A DNA stretch of 64,000 nucleotides from Deltaproteobacteria bacterium (GCA_020444045.1 JAHLLS010000026.1:1-64000), one strand, 5' to 3'. Positions 8,001 to 16,790 are shown, counted from the stretch's first letter. Numbers and translations: made by a program. Notes: a model not told the origin generated them from the sequence alone.

Positions 8001-9311
8001 TTAATATTTGGCTTGCTGGTATACCGTGAAGTCCCAGTCCTGATCGGGGAAGTATTTTCGCAGCCGCCAGTCGCACGCCCGGGCATGGCCTTCCATGCCT
8101 TCCACCCGCGACAGGCGCGAGGCTGCGCCGCTGATGAGTTTGTTCGCGTCGCGGCTGATCTCCTGATACGTGTAGATTTTGAGGAACTTCAAAACATTGA
8201 GTCCACCCGAGTAATAACCGGCCTTTTTGGTGGGCAGGATGTGATTGGTGCCCGAACATTTGTCACCGTGGGGCACCGTGCTGCCTTCACCTAAAAATAA
8301 GGATCCATAGGATCTTAGGTTGTCGACCCACCAGTCCAGGTCTTCCGCCATCACCTGGACATGCTCGGCAGCATACGTGTCATTGATGCGGCAGAGTTCC
8401 TCTCTGTCGCGGCACAACACGATCTCGCCATAGTCCCGCCAGGCGGTTTCCGGCACTTCGGGGTTGGGCATGTCGGCAATGATTTTAGGGATCACTTCCA
8501 GCACTTTTTCACCAAGCGCCCGGGAATCTGTGAAAAGCCACACCGGGGAATCATAGCCATGTTCGGCCTGGGACACCAGATCGACGGCGACCGTCATGTA
8601 ATCCGCCGTTTGATCGGCAATGATGGCCGATTCCGTGGGGCCGGCGAATACATCGATGGTACATTTGCCGGCGGATGAAAGAATGCTCTTGGCTTCGGCC
8701 ACATAGGCGTTGCCCGGGCCGGCCAGAATATTGGCTGGTTTGCCGGTAAAAAGACCGAAGGCCATGGTGGCGATGGCTTGAACCCCGCCCATTTCAATGA
8801 TGATGTCGGCACCAGCCACATCCAGGGCATAAACCACGGCAGGGGCGATGCTGTCTCCACGGGGCGGCGAACAGGCGATCACGGTTTTAACACCGGCCGC
8901 CTTGGCGGTGGCCACGCTCATGAGGGCCGAGCAGGCATGGGCAAAACGGCCTCCGGGGATATAACACCCGGCAACCTCCATGGGAATGATGCGCTGGCCC
9001 AGGCGGACGCCGGGCAGGGTCTCTGTTTCGAATTCCTTTATGCTGTCCCGCTGCAACTTGGCAAACCCGTGAACCTGCGCGTGGGCAAAACGGATGTCGT
9101 GTTTGATGTTTTCAGGAACGGCAGCGATGAGACGCTGTTTCTTTTCTTCACTGAGGATAAAATCCGCATCCCAGTTATCAAATTTTTTGGCCAGTTTGAT
9201 GACGGCATCCTCACCATTTTTCTCGATGTCCGCAAGGATTCCCTGCACAATACTACGAATTTTCTCCGTATCGGACTCGGCCGTCTTGGCTGCTTTTTTG
9301 ATGTACTCCAT
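8001..9311 (-). CDS. Histidinol dehydrogenase family protein, probable sulfopropanediol/amino-alcohol dehydrogenase
   Basis: The product is 436 residues and full length for the HisD family. It keeps the NAD-binding core (PGGRFAHACSALM), the AGPTESAIIAD segment, the SQAEHG motif, and the zinc/catalytic region with YAAEHVQV and GDKCSGTNHILPT. True hisD sits in histidine operons; this one sits with a TRAP transporter and sulfonate-type genes. HisD enzymes carry out a two-step four-electron oxidation of an alcohol to an acid. The homologue HpsN oxidises 2,3-dihydroxypropanesulfonate to sulfolactate. Here the substrate may be that diol or the amino analogue cysteinolate, which would give cysteate directly. 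The start has GGAGGGG close upstream. The upstream gap (9312-9442) carries an AT-rich palindrome. Confidence 0.85.
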   Translation of the reverse strand: MEYIKKAAKTAESDTEKIRSIVQGILADIEKNGEDAVIKLAKKFDNWDADFILSEEKKQRLIAAVPENIKHDIRFAHAQVHGFAKLQRDSIKEFETETLPGVRLGQRIIPMEVAGCYIPGGRFAHACSALMSVATAKAAGVKTVIACSPPRGDSIAPAVVYALDVAGADIIIEMGGVQAIATMAFGLFTGKPANILAGPGNAYVAEAKSILSSAGKCTIDVFAGPTESAIIADQTADYMTVAVDLVSQAEHGYDSPVWLFTDSRALGEKVLEVIPKIIADMPNPEVPETAWRDYGEIVLCRDREELCRINDTYAAEHVQVMAEDLDWWVDNLRSYGSLFLGEGSTVPHGDKCSGTNHILPTKKAGYYSGGLNVLKFLKIYTYQEISRDANKLISGAASRLSRVEGMEGHARACDWRLRKYFPDQDWDFTVYQQAKY

Positions 9312-9335
9312 TGCCCCTCCCGAAAAATATAAAAT

Positions 9336-9347
9336 ATTTTATAAAAT
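9336..9347. promoter_or_regulatory. Putative operator palindrome ATTTTATAAAAT upstream of the HisD-like gene
   Basis: A perfect 12-base palindrome lies 25 bases upstream of the HisD-like start. The same 12 bases, inside a shared 14-mer ATATTTTATAAAAT, occur at 12703-12714 upstream of dctP. Both sites lie at heads of blocks in the same cluster, so a shared regulator such as the local GntR protein is plausible. AT-rich palindromes can also be chance or promoter sequence. Confidence 0.4.
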
Positions 9348-9442
9348 TATAGTTGAAAACAAGGCGCCGTTTCATCACTGCAATTTCAATCATCATTCGT
9401 AAATGATATCTATCGAAGCAAACGCCAGGTCGTAAGAATCAT

Positions 9443-10735
9443 TTATTTAATCAATGTTCCCAGCAAATCCGGCAGCCACAGTGTCAGGGCCGGGAAATAG
9501 GCGATCAGAAATACCACCATCACACTGACGAAAACGAACGGCAGGGCATTCACCGAAATATCTTCCAGCGTGGTTCGGGCCACACCCGAAGCGACAAACA
9601 TATTTTCGCCCAATGGCGGCGTGGCAAATCCGATTTCACAGCAGCAAACCAGAACAACCCCGAAATGGATCGGGTCCACACCGAGGGAAACCATGACCGG
9701 CAGCAATACGGGTGTCACCAGCATGATGGTGGCCAGGGTCTCCATAAACATCCCCATAAACAAGAGAAATATAATGATCAGCACCCAGATCAAATAGAGA
9801 TTCCCGGTAAAATCCAACAATGCCTGCGCAATCAGGTCGGGGATTTTGTTGATGGTCAGCAGTTGACCGAATGCCAGGGCCGTAAACATGATGATCAGAA
9901 CGCGGCCGGTAATCCAGGTGGTACTCTCGAGGGCCTTCATGACCCCCTTGAGTTCGATTTCCCTGTAAATGAAAATCCCCACGAAAAGTGTGTAGAATAT
10001 GGCAACAATCGCCGCCTCGGTGGGTGTAAAGAACCCGGTGTAGATCCCACCAAGGATGATCACGGGTGCCAGAAGCGCCCAAAAACCTTCCTTCATTGCG
10101 ACAACGATCGTTTTGGCGGAAAGTGTCTTGCCGTCACCCTGGAAACCTTTACGCTTGGATTGGATGTAATTCATGGTCATCAGACCGACGGCCAGCATCA
10201 CGCCGGGAATAAATCCGGCGATAAACAAGGCCGCGATGGATTGGGACGCAGCTACGCCATAAATGACCATGGGAATGCTGGGCGGGATCACCACACCGAG
10301 CCCTCCCGAAGAGGACGTGACGGCCCCCGCATAACCTCTCGCATAGCCGTGGCGCGTCATGGCTGGAATCATCAGCATCCCGACGGCCGCCGTCGTCGCT
10401 GGTCCCGATCCCGAGATCGCACCGAAAAAAAGACAGGATAAAATCGTGGATGTCGCCATACCACCGGTAAATGGGCCGGCCATTGCTTCGGCCACGGCAA
10501 CCAGCCGCCTTGATAAACCCGCCGATTCCATCAACGCGCCCGACAGAATAAATGCCGGCAGCGCCATAATAGGGAACGAGTTGACCGAGGTATAGGCGAT
10601 TTCGACCAAACCTTCCAGGGGTTTGCCGCTGACGATCATGCCCCCCATGGCGGCGGCGCCAAGGGAAAGCGTAATCGGCGCTCCGATGAATAAAAGACCT
10701 ACGAATGTGATAAAGATGACAGCGGTAACACTCAT
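9443..10735 (-). CDS. dctM: TRAP transporter large permease (DctM family)
   Basis: The product is 430 residues with about 12 hydrophobic segments, standard for DctM. Characteristic stretches include SGSGPATTAAVG, GLGVVIPPSIPMVIYG, TPTEAAIVAIFY and the C-terminal FATPPLGENMF. DctM is the Na+-coupled transport subunit in the inner membrane. Its ATG overlaps the stop of dctQ by four bases (ATGA), so the two are translationally coupled. With DctP and DctQ it would import an organic anion. The enzymes downstream suggest a sulfonate substrate such as dihydroxypropanesulfonate, cysteinolate or cysteate. Confidence 0.93.
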   Translation of the reverse strand: MSVTAVIFITFVGLLFIGAPITLSLGAAAMGGMIVSGKPLEGLVEIAYTSVNSFPIMALPAFILSGALMESAGLSRRLVAVAEAMAGPFTGGMATSTILSCLFFGAISGSGPATTAAVGMLMIPAMTRHGYARGYAGAVTSSSGGLGVVIPPSIPMVIYGVAASQSIAALFIAGFIPGVMLAVGLMTMNYIQSKRKGFQGDGKTLSAKTIVVAMKEGFWALLAPVIILGGIYTGFFTPTEAAIVAIFYTLFVGIFIYREIELKGVMKALESTTWITGRVLIIMFTALAFGQLLTINKIPDLIAQALLDFTGNLYLIWVLIIIFLLFMGMFMETLATIMLVTPVLLPVMVSLGVDPIHFGVVLVCCCEIGFATPPLGENMFVASGVARTTLEDISVNALPFVFVSVMVVFLIAYFPALTLWLPDLLGTLIK

Positions 10736-11337
10736 GATGGCACCCCGCTTTCCGGGATTTCATCATCGATATCCCCTGCGTCTATTTTGTCGACATCGGC
10801 AATTTCTATCTTGAGAAAAAACTTCATTATATTGACCTGAATGATCCGTACGGTCATCAGGGAAAAGGCAAGGGGAAAAATCATAAAAATGTAGGCCATA
10901 ACCCAGTCAAGCGTTGGGGAATACTCAGGGTACTCAAACCCTTCGCGGATCACATTGATGCTGAAATAGATCATGGTGCAATTAAAGGCGATCCAGATGA
11001 GGTCGGAAATCAGCATCGAGATATCTCCGACGATTTTCGGGAAAATCTTAAACTGAAAGGTCACGCGGTTGTGAGCGGCCAGCCGGGCGGCATAGGTCGC
11101 GCCCAGGAAAACGAACCAAACAAAGGCCATACGGGAGAGCTCTTCTCCCCAGGGGATGGACGCCGGCAGCGGGTATGATTGAAGAAACGGGATATATTGA
11201 GCAAGTATGAGGGCTGCGCCGAAAGTCAATCGGAGCATAATTTGCAAGAAAAGCAGGCATACGAAAAACACCAGTAACACCTGGCAGACATAACTCTCAA
11301 AATTGTCCAGGAACTTAAGCAGGGGTCTGGCTTTCAT
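10732..11337 (-). CDS. dctQ: TRAP transporter small permease (DctQ family)
   Basis: The product is 201 residues with four predicted membrane helices, as usual for DctQ. The conserved WGEELSRMAFVWFVFLGA segment between helices 2 and 3 is present, as is the short amphipathic region before the last helix. It bridges the periplasmic binding protein and the large permease. A charged, acidic C-terminal tail of about 35 residues is longer than in many relatives. It lies 60 bases downstream of the dctP frame and overlaps dctM. Confidence 0.9.
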   Translation of the reverse strand: MKARPLLKFLDNFESYVCQVLLVFFVCLLFLQIMLRLTFGAALILAQYIPFLQSYPLPASIPWGEELSRMAFVWFVFLGATYAARLAAHNRVTFQFKIFPKIVGDISMLISDLIWIAFNCTMIYFSINVIREGFEYPEYSPTLDWVMAYIFMIFPLAFSLMTVRIIQVNIMKFFLKIEIADVDKIDAGDIDDEIPESGVPS

Positions 11338-11398
11338 AAGCGACTCCGAAATAGGGAAATAGATCTGCCCGGCAAATGCCGGGCAGATGTCTTAAGGT

Positions 11399-12384
11399 CT
11401 ATCGGCCAAGGGCCTTCAAAACGTTGTCGACTTCCGCCTTGCCGCCGACGGTGTCGTAGAACTTCGGCCACACGACTTCCATGGCGATTTTTGACCATTC
11501 GGCTTCATCTTCGACTTCGTTGTATTTCACACCTTTGTCGATCATGTTCTGTTTTGCCGCTTCGGATTTGGTAACGCTGAAGAGCAGATTGTACTCCTGG
11601 GCCTCGATACCCGCACGGGTAAACATGGCCTGATCCTCTGCTGACAGGGATTGGAAAAACTTCTCCCCCACAACCAGAGGCTGAAGCGAAAACAGATAGT
11701 GAACCTCGGACGTGTAGTCCTGAACTTCATAAAACTTCATGGAGAAGTTCGTAATATGCGGATTGTCCTGCCCGTCGACCACTTTCTGCTGCAATGCGGT
11801 GAACGTTTCCGGCCATGCCATCGGAATCGGCTCGGCACCGAGCGCCTGCCAGGTTTCGATCATGATGGCGTTTTTGGGGACCCGGATTTTCAGCCCCTTG
11901 AGATCGCTGAGATTGTTGATTGGTTTTTTGGAGTTGGTCAGTACGCGAAAATTGGAATAGGCCCAGCCGAGCACACGAACACCGGCTTCCTTGATCAGTA
12001 CCTCCCGCCACTTGTCACCAAGCTCGCCGGTGGTCGCCTTGACGGCATCGTCAAAGCTTTGCATCAGATAGGGAAGGGTCAAAATGCCCACCGATTTTGC
12101 AAACGGGGTGATGTTGTTTACCGCTACAACGGCGCCGTCAATGGATCCGCGGCGGGAATCTTTCACCATTTTCTGCTCATCACCCAACTGGCCGGCAGGA
12201 AAAATGTCGACCTTATACTGGTATTTTCCACAATTTCTTTAAACCGAAGTGCCAAAACAGCCTGGTCCGAATCGATGGGATCACCCAAACCGATTTTCAG
12301 TGTTTTTTCGGCAGACGCCGATACCGGCAGAATCAATACTGCCACGAGAAACATCAGTAGACTGAAAATTGTAAAACGTTTCAT
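11399..12384 (-). pseudogene. dctP: TRAP transporter solute-binding protein (DctP family), single-base frameshift
   Basis: Two overlapping frames together make one DctP protein of about 327 residues. The first (12384 to about 12220) encodes a Sec signal peptide ending near VSASAEK and the start of the mature protein up to KEIVENT. The second (from about 12222 to 11399) continues at QYKVDIFPAGQLGDE and holds the family core: the ligand-contacting arginine in LKIRVP, PMAWPETFTALQQ and VVDGQDNPH. The break falls at ACC-AGT near 12220-12222; one missing C in a CC(C) run restores the full frame. Everything else looks intact, so this is either a recent inactivating mutation or a sequencing error. 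The intact protein would be the periplasmic receptor of the TRAP system. Confidence 0.85.
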
Positions 12385-12473
12385 GCTTCCTCCTCAGTTG
12401 GAATTGTTAAGCAGAGATTCTGTAAGCCGCGGCTCAGCATGCGGTGTACAGAACATAGATCCATATATAAAAA

Positions 12474-12501
12474 CGGCACATGAAGAATTCTTCATGTGCC
12501 G
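12474..12501 (-). promoter_or_regulatory. 28-base perfect palindrome followed by T-rich tract in the dctP leader
   Basis: Positions 12474-12487 are the exact reverse complement of 12488-12501, centred on GAATTC. Read on the minus strand, the hairpin is followed by GTTTTTATAT and lies 90 bases before the dctP start. It could be a leader terminator (attenuator) or a large operator for the transport/catabolic operon. It is not placed to end any minus-strand gene, because the gene on the other side runs on the plus strand and away from it. Confidence 0.5.
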
Positions 12502-12702
12502 GGGGGTAAAAAAACGGAATATAAATGCCTGATGCATTGGGAGGATGAACCACATCCGTATTTGCGCAGTCAGGTGTTTGATCATGGAGTGTCCTTGCTT
12601 AGCAGGATTTCATACCTCTGAGTAAAGCGTCTTGCATTTTCGGCATTTCATACGCAGGAATACGAGCGGATGTCAATAAAAATATAAAATAAATATAATT
12701 AT

Positions 12703-12714
12703 ATTTTATAAAAT
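12703..12714. promoter_or_regulatory. Second copy of ATTTTATAAAAT palindrome
   Basis: This site is identical to 9336-9347, within a shared 14-mer. It lies in the AT-rich block about 320 bases upstream of dctP and is a candidate binding site for the cluster regulator. The low complexity of the surrounding AT-rich sequence raises the chance of coincidence. Confidence 0.35.
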
Positions 12715-12971
12715 ATAATATAAATAAAATTATCAACTCTTTGCGAAACGGACCGTCGATGGATCGATAAAATAGAGGTGGATATGGCCAGATCCCGGGC
12801 CATCGATGCCATAAACGGACCGCGACTGGCCATCCAGGACTGGCGCCAGGGTCGAGTTACCCACCTCGCAGTTGAAAAACCCGGGATGATCGACTAATAC
12901 ACCATTTGTTCCCGTGCCTGGCCAGCACAGGGATAGTGTTTTCGAATTGTAAAAATTCTAAAGGAGGAAAG

Positions 12972-15026
12972 ATGCGGAAACCCTATAGACTCTTTTTTGC
13001 GCTGGTGTTTATCCTTTTGTCAGGTCAGGTTGGTCTATGCCAGGAAACATTTGATATCCAGAAACCGGATGCTGTGGCCGACCTTTCGTATCAATCCATC
13101 GCTCCCGGAAAACTGTTGATTTCCGCCTCGGACAGCGAGGGAAATCCCGTGCGCGGGTTGACCGCCATGGATTTTATTTTTCTGCGAAATGGCAAACAAG
13201 CCAGGATCCTGGGGGTCGAGACCCTGGAAACCAGCCAGGAAGTGAGCCTCAATATCGTGCTGGTAGTGGATAATTCCGCTTCCATGAAGCAACGGCGGGC
13301 GGTGGATTCGATTCTGGAGGCGATGGAAAATATATACAAGATCATGCGGCCCATCGACAATATCACCTTGATCGTCTTCGATGACGATCAGACCCAGACG
13401 TTCGGGGGCAAGCCGCTGCATGTCACCGTTAAGCAGTCCAACCAGCCTGGTGAACTGCGCACGTTTCTCAGAGAAAGTTTTGACCGCGGGCTCACGGCCA
13501 AAACTGTCCTGTATGAAGGCATGCTGGCCGGTCTGGACCTGATTTGCGCGATGCCCGAAGACGGATACAAGTTTATGGTGGTCTTTACCGACGGGGAAGA
13601 CATCAACAGCGCCTACTCGGAAACCGATGTGAAGAAGGCTGCTGAAGGCATCTCCAAATTGGAAGTATACGGAATCGACTACATGCCCGGCGAAAAGATG
13701 GATCCTTTCTTGACGTCATTCGCGAAGGACAATGGCGGGCGCACCTGGAAAGCCACCACCGCAGCCGAACTGGGACCGATTTTCGAGGCCGTATCCTCCA
13801 AGCTGCTTTATCGCTATGTGGTGGACTACCAGTTCCTGTTTCCCCCTACCGGCAGCCTTGCCTTAGGCGCCGATGCCATGCGGATCGAGGAGATCACCAC
13901 CATCGATAGTTCGCCCCTGTTGAACTATATTTATTTCGCAGAAGGGGAAAGCGCCATCGCCCCCCGTTATGTCCGCTATCAGGACCAGGGGCAGACCGGA
14001 TCATTTTCCGAAGAAGCGTTGCGCGGCACCAAGGAAAAATATGCCAACCTGCTCAACATCATTGGCCTGCGAATGCGCACCAATCCGGAAGCGACGGTCG
14101 AACTGGTTGGCTGCAATGTCAATGTCGGCGAGGAGAAGGGACGCAAGGACCTGTCCCGCGCCCGGGCCGAAGGGGTCAAAGCCTATCTGCAGTATATCTG
14201 GGGCATCGATCCCGCGCGGATGGTCGTAGAAGCCCGCAACCTGCCGGAAGTCCCCACGTCCGGCCGTACGCCGGAAGGGCAGGCGGAAAACCGGCGGGTC
14301 GAGATTCGCTCGGAACAGGCGGCGCTTCTGGATGTCGTCCGGAGCACCTATGTGGAAGCCCAAAGTGATGTGGCGGATGTGATCGTCAAACCGGCGATCG
14401 TATCGGAGCACGGTATTCTCAACTGGCGCATCACGATTTTGGGGGACGATCAGCCCATCTTTTCCCAGACCGGAACCGGCATGCCGGATGAGGAAATAAT
14501 TCTCAAAGATGACGCCCTGAGCCCCATGGCCTTATCCCAATTCAGCCGGTTGACGGCGGAGATCGACGTTGAAGATACCGAGAGCCAGGCGCTTTCCTTG
14601 ACGACCGCCCCGATGACGATCGATTTTGTCCAGCGGGAAACCCAGCGGGCGCGCAACCTCGGGTATCGTGTCCAGGAGAAGTATGCCCTGATCCTGTTTG
14701 ATTTTGACAGTGACAGAATCAAAGAGCGCAACGCTTCCGTGGTCGAAACGATTGTTGCCCGCATCCGTGAATTTCCGGCCGCCCAGGTGGCGATTGTCGG
14801 CCATACCGACAATATCGGCAAGGAAGCCTACAACCTCAAGTTATCCGAACGTCGCGCCAAGGCGGTGTATGATCAAATTGCCGCCGCGATCGGGGAAACG
14901 TCTTCTGACACCCTCACGCATATGGGGGTCGGTTCTTTCGATCCGCTCTACGGCAATGGTTTACCGGAAAATCGTGCCCTTAACCGTACGGTGACGGTGA
15001 CCCTGGAGTACGAACAGAAAGATTAA
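12972..15026 (+). CDS. Exported VWA-domain protein with two OmpA-like peptidoglycan-binding domains
   Basis: The start is the ATG at 12972 with AAGGAGG upstream, giving 684 residues; an in-frame ATG further upstream lacks a ribosome site. Order of parts: Sec signal peptide (about residues 1-23), a short beta domain, a VWA domain with an intact MIDAS DNSASM near residue 100 and FTDGED near residue 210, a first OmpA-like domain around residues 345-460 ending in AENRRVEI, a linker domain, and a second C-terminal OmpA domain (FDFDSDRI, VGHTDNIG, LSERRAKAV, NRALNRTV). The protein should sit in the periplasm, anchored to peptidoglycan. VWA plus paired OmpA domains suggest an envelope scaffold or adhesin; no specific role is known. 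A strong terminator follows at 15055-15093. Confidence 0.85.
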   Translation: MRKPYRLFFALVFILLSGQVGLCQETFDIQKPDAVADLSYQSIAPGKLLISASDSEGNPVRGLTAMDFIFLRNGKQARILGVETLETSQEVSLNIVLVVDNSASMKQRRAVDSILEAMENIYKIMRPIDNITLIVFDDDQTQTFGGKPLHVTVKQSNQPGELRTFLRESFDRGLTAKTVLYEGMLAGLDLICAMPEDGYKFMVVFTDGEDINSAYSETDVKKAAEGISKLEVYGIDYMPGEKMDPFLTSFAKDNGGRTWKATTAAELGPIFEAVSSKLLYRYVVDYQFLFPPTGSLALGADAMRIEEITTIDSSPLLNYIYFAEGESAIAPRYVRYQDQGQTGSFSEEALRGTKEKYANLLNIIGLRMRTNPEATVELVGCNVNVGEEKGRKDLSRARAEGVKAYLQYIWGIDPARMVVEARNLPEVPTSGRTPEGQAENRRVEIRSEQAALLDVVRSTYVEAQSDVADVIVKPAIVSEHGILNWRITILGDDQPIFSQTGTGMPDEEIILKDDALSPMALSQFSRLTAEIDVEDTESQALSLTTAPMTIDFVQRETQRARNLGYRVQEKYALILFDFDSDRIKERNASVVETIVARIREFPAAQVAIVGHTDNIGKEAYNLKLSERRAKAVYDQIAAAIGETSSDTLTHMGVGSFDPLYGNGLPENRALNRTVTVTLEYEQKD

Positions 15027-15054
15027 GCGGTTTGACAGGTCCACCATTGTAAGG

Positions 15055-15093
15055 CAAAACGCCCGCTTCGGTTCGCACGAAGCGGGCGTTTTG
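15055..15093. terminator. Bidirectional rho-independent terminator
   Basis: A perfect 16-base stem (15055-15070 with 15078-15093) and a seven-base loop, rich in GC at its centre, is flanked by A4 on one side and T4 on the other. It lies between the convergent VWA/OmpA gene and nhaA and can serve both. Confidence 0.9.
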
Positions 15094-15094
15094 A

Positions 15095-16456
15095 TTACAG
15101 TGGCTGCGTCATGGCGGTGTGTTGGTCGACGATTGGGGATGGTTTGGGGAGAAAGATAACCAACAGGGTCATGCCGACAACAGCGCTGAAGGCCGATCCT
15201 GCCATGACGCCGACCTTGGCGGCGTCAAGCACCGGACCGCTTAGCGCAAGGCCGGAGATGAACAATGCCATGGTAAACCCGATGCCCGCCAGAAACCCGC
15301 CGCCTAGGATGACGCCCCAGTTGATGCCTTCCGGCAGACGGGCCAGCTTGAATTTTACCGCCAGCCAGCTGAACAGGAGAATGCCCACCGGTTTGCCGAC
15401 AACCAGGCCCAGCGCCGTGGCAAGTGCTACCGGATCGAGGAAGGCCGCCGCCTGAATCGGAACCCCGGCATTGGCCAGGGCAAAAACGGGCATGATCAGA
15501 AACCCCACCCAGGGATGAAGCTCGGTTTCGTGGCGTTCGAGGGGCGAGATACTCTTGCGCGCCGCCCGCTCCATCTGGCGCAGCACGGCATAGCGGTCGG
15601 TCGAGGTGCGCCACCCATCGCCCTTCAGAAAATGACGCGTTCGGCTGAAAATCGATTCAAGGCGGCTTTCGGTGATCCAGGATCGGGCCGGCATCATCAG
15701 GCCGAAGATGACACCGGCGATGGTGGCATGGACGCCCGATTCGTGAAAAGCCAACCAGGTCAACAGCATCAGCGCATAATAGACTCCCGGGCTGCGGATA
15801 CCGACCCGTATCATCAGCGGAAGAACTGCGATGCCGAGCCCCCCTAATGCGAGGGCCGTCATGTTGAGGCTTTCGGTATAGCCGATGGCGATCACCAGGA
15901 TGGCACCGATATCGTCGGCAATCGCCAGGGACAGCAGCAGGATGCGCAAACTGCCGGGTATCCGTTTGCCCAGCACGGCCAGACAACCCACAACGAACGC
16001 GATGTCGGTGGCCATGGGAATGCCCCATCCCCGTGCCCCGGGCTCGCCCCATTGCAGCATCAGGTAGACCTCGGCCGGGATCAGCATTCCTCCCAGGGCG
16101 GCGGCGATGGGCAAAACAGCCTTCCGCAGATCCTGGAGTTCCCCCATGACGAGTTCCCGTTTGACCTCAAGGCCGATGACGAAAAAGAAAATGGCCATCA
16201 ATCCGTCGTTGATCCAGTGCTGCAGGGAGTGGTCCATCTGGAAGCTACCCAGGCCGATGGTGAAACGGGTCTTCCAGATCCCCAGGAACCAATCGGCCGT
16301 TGGCAGATTCGCCAACGTCAGGGCGATGGCCGTGGCCACTAGGAGGACGACGCCACTGGCGGCTTCGATGTGCAGGAAGCGCTTCAGGGGATCGACCAGG
16401 CTGTCGATGGGTTCGCGGGGCAGAAGGCTTTCGGTTGTGTGGCGGGCTTGGGCCAT
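15095..16456 (-). CDS. nhaA: Na+/H+ antiporter NhaA
   Basis: From the ATG at 16456 the product is about 453 residues; a longer open frame up to 16588 overlaps the YitT remnant and has no family match. NhaA marks are clear: SGVVLLVATAIALTLANL, FFFVIGLEVKRELV, GWGIPMATDIAF with the conserved aspartate, and the ion-binding pair in SLAIADDIGAIL. A hydrophilic insert of about 55 residues follows GLMMPARSWI, as in several longer NhaA proteins. It exchanges sodium for protons at the inner membrane and supports salt and pH tolerance, fitting a marine or brackish host. Confidence 0.95.
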   Translation of the reverse strand: MAQARHTTESLLPREPIDSLVDPLKRFLHIEAASGVVLLVATAIALTLANLPTADWFLGIWKTRFTIGLGSFQMDHSLQHWINDGLMAIFFFVIGLEVKRELVMGELQDLRKAVLPIAAALGGMLIPAEVYLMLQWGEPGARGWGIPMATDIAFVVGCLAVLGKRIPGSLRILLLSLAIADDIGAILVIAIGYTESLNMTALALGGLGIAVLPLMIRVGIRSPGVYYALMLLTWLAFHESGVHATIAGVIFGLMMPARSWITESRLESIFSRTRHFLKGDGWRTSTDRYAVLRQMERAARKSISPLERHETELHPWVGFLIMPVFALANAGVPIQAAAFLDPVALATALGLVVGKPVGILLFSWLAVKFKLARLPEGINWGVILGGGFLAGIGFTMALFISGLALSGPVLDAAKVGVMAGSAFSAVVGMTLLVIFLPKPSPIVDQHTAMTQPL

Positions 16457-16475
16457 GATGATGCGTTCCTCTGGT

Positions 16476-16790
16476 TCAGTAGATTTTACGGTGTGAAAAG
16501 CCTCTTCCCAAAACATTGAAGGTTCTTTCAATTGTGACGAAAGCGTCCGGGTCCAGATCGAACACGATTTCTTCCAGGTTGAACCCAAAAAAGAAGGTTC
16601 CCATCCGGATGTTGAATTTCTGGTTCAGCAAGACGGCGATGACGTCGTTGCCGCCGGATGATCCCAGTGAATGCAGTGTTATGCCCGCGCCGGTGCCGAG
16701 GATGGCGCCCCCGGCAATGGCGGCCAGCATGGGGTCGTGCACCGGAATGGTGAAGTTGATCTGGTCGATGGCCCAGGAAAGCGTCAGCAT
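16476..16790 (-). pseudogene. YitT family (DUF161/DUF2179) membrane protein remnant
   Basis: The 104-residue frame joins two distant parts of the YitT family. DPMLAAIAGGAILGTGAG with LHSLGSSGGNDVIAVLLNQK is the central membrane repeat. It runs straight into DPDAFVTIERTFNVLGRGF, which is the end of the C-terminal DUF2179 domain. Intact relatives have about 280 residues with more helices before and between these parts. Both the N-terminus and the middle are missing, and the upstream sequence contains stops. The fragment is therefore an internally deleted and truncated relic. Confidence 0.75.

Larger units (their letters stand above)
12385..12971. other. Divergent intergenic region with AT-rich promoter zone
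   Basis: No gene is supported here. The stretch separates the minus-strand operon from the plus-strand VWA gene. It holds the palindrome at 12474-12501 and an extreme AT-rich block at about 12674-12735 with the ATTTTATAAAAT palindrome. It ends in a strong AAGGAGG ribosome site for the gene at 12972. Promoters of both directions are expected here. Confidence 0.6.

Noticed and set aside
12394..12585. Small frame in the dctP leader as a leader peptide
   Set aside because: It spans the palindrome, shows no codon pattern or ribosome site, and is most likely non-coding.
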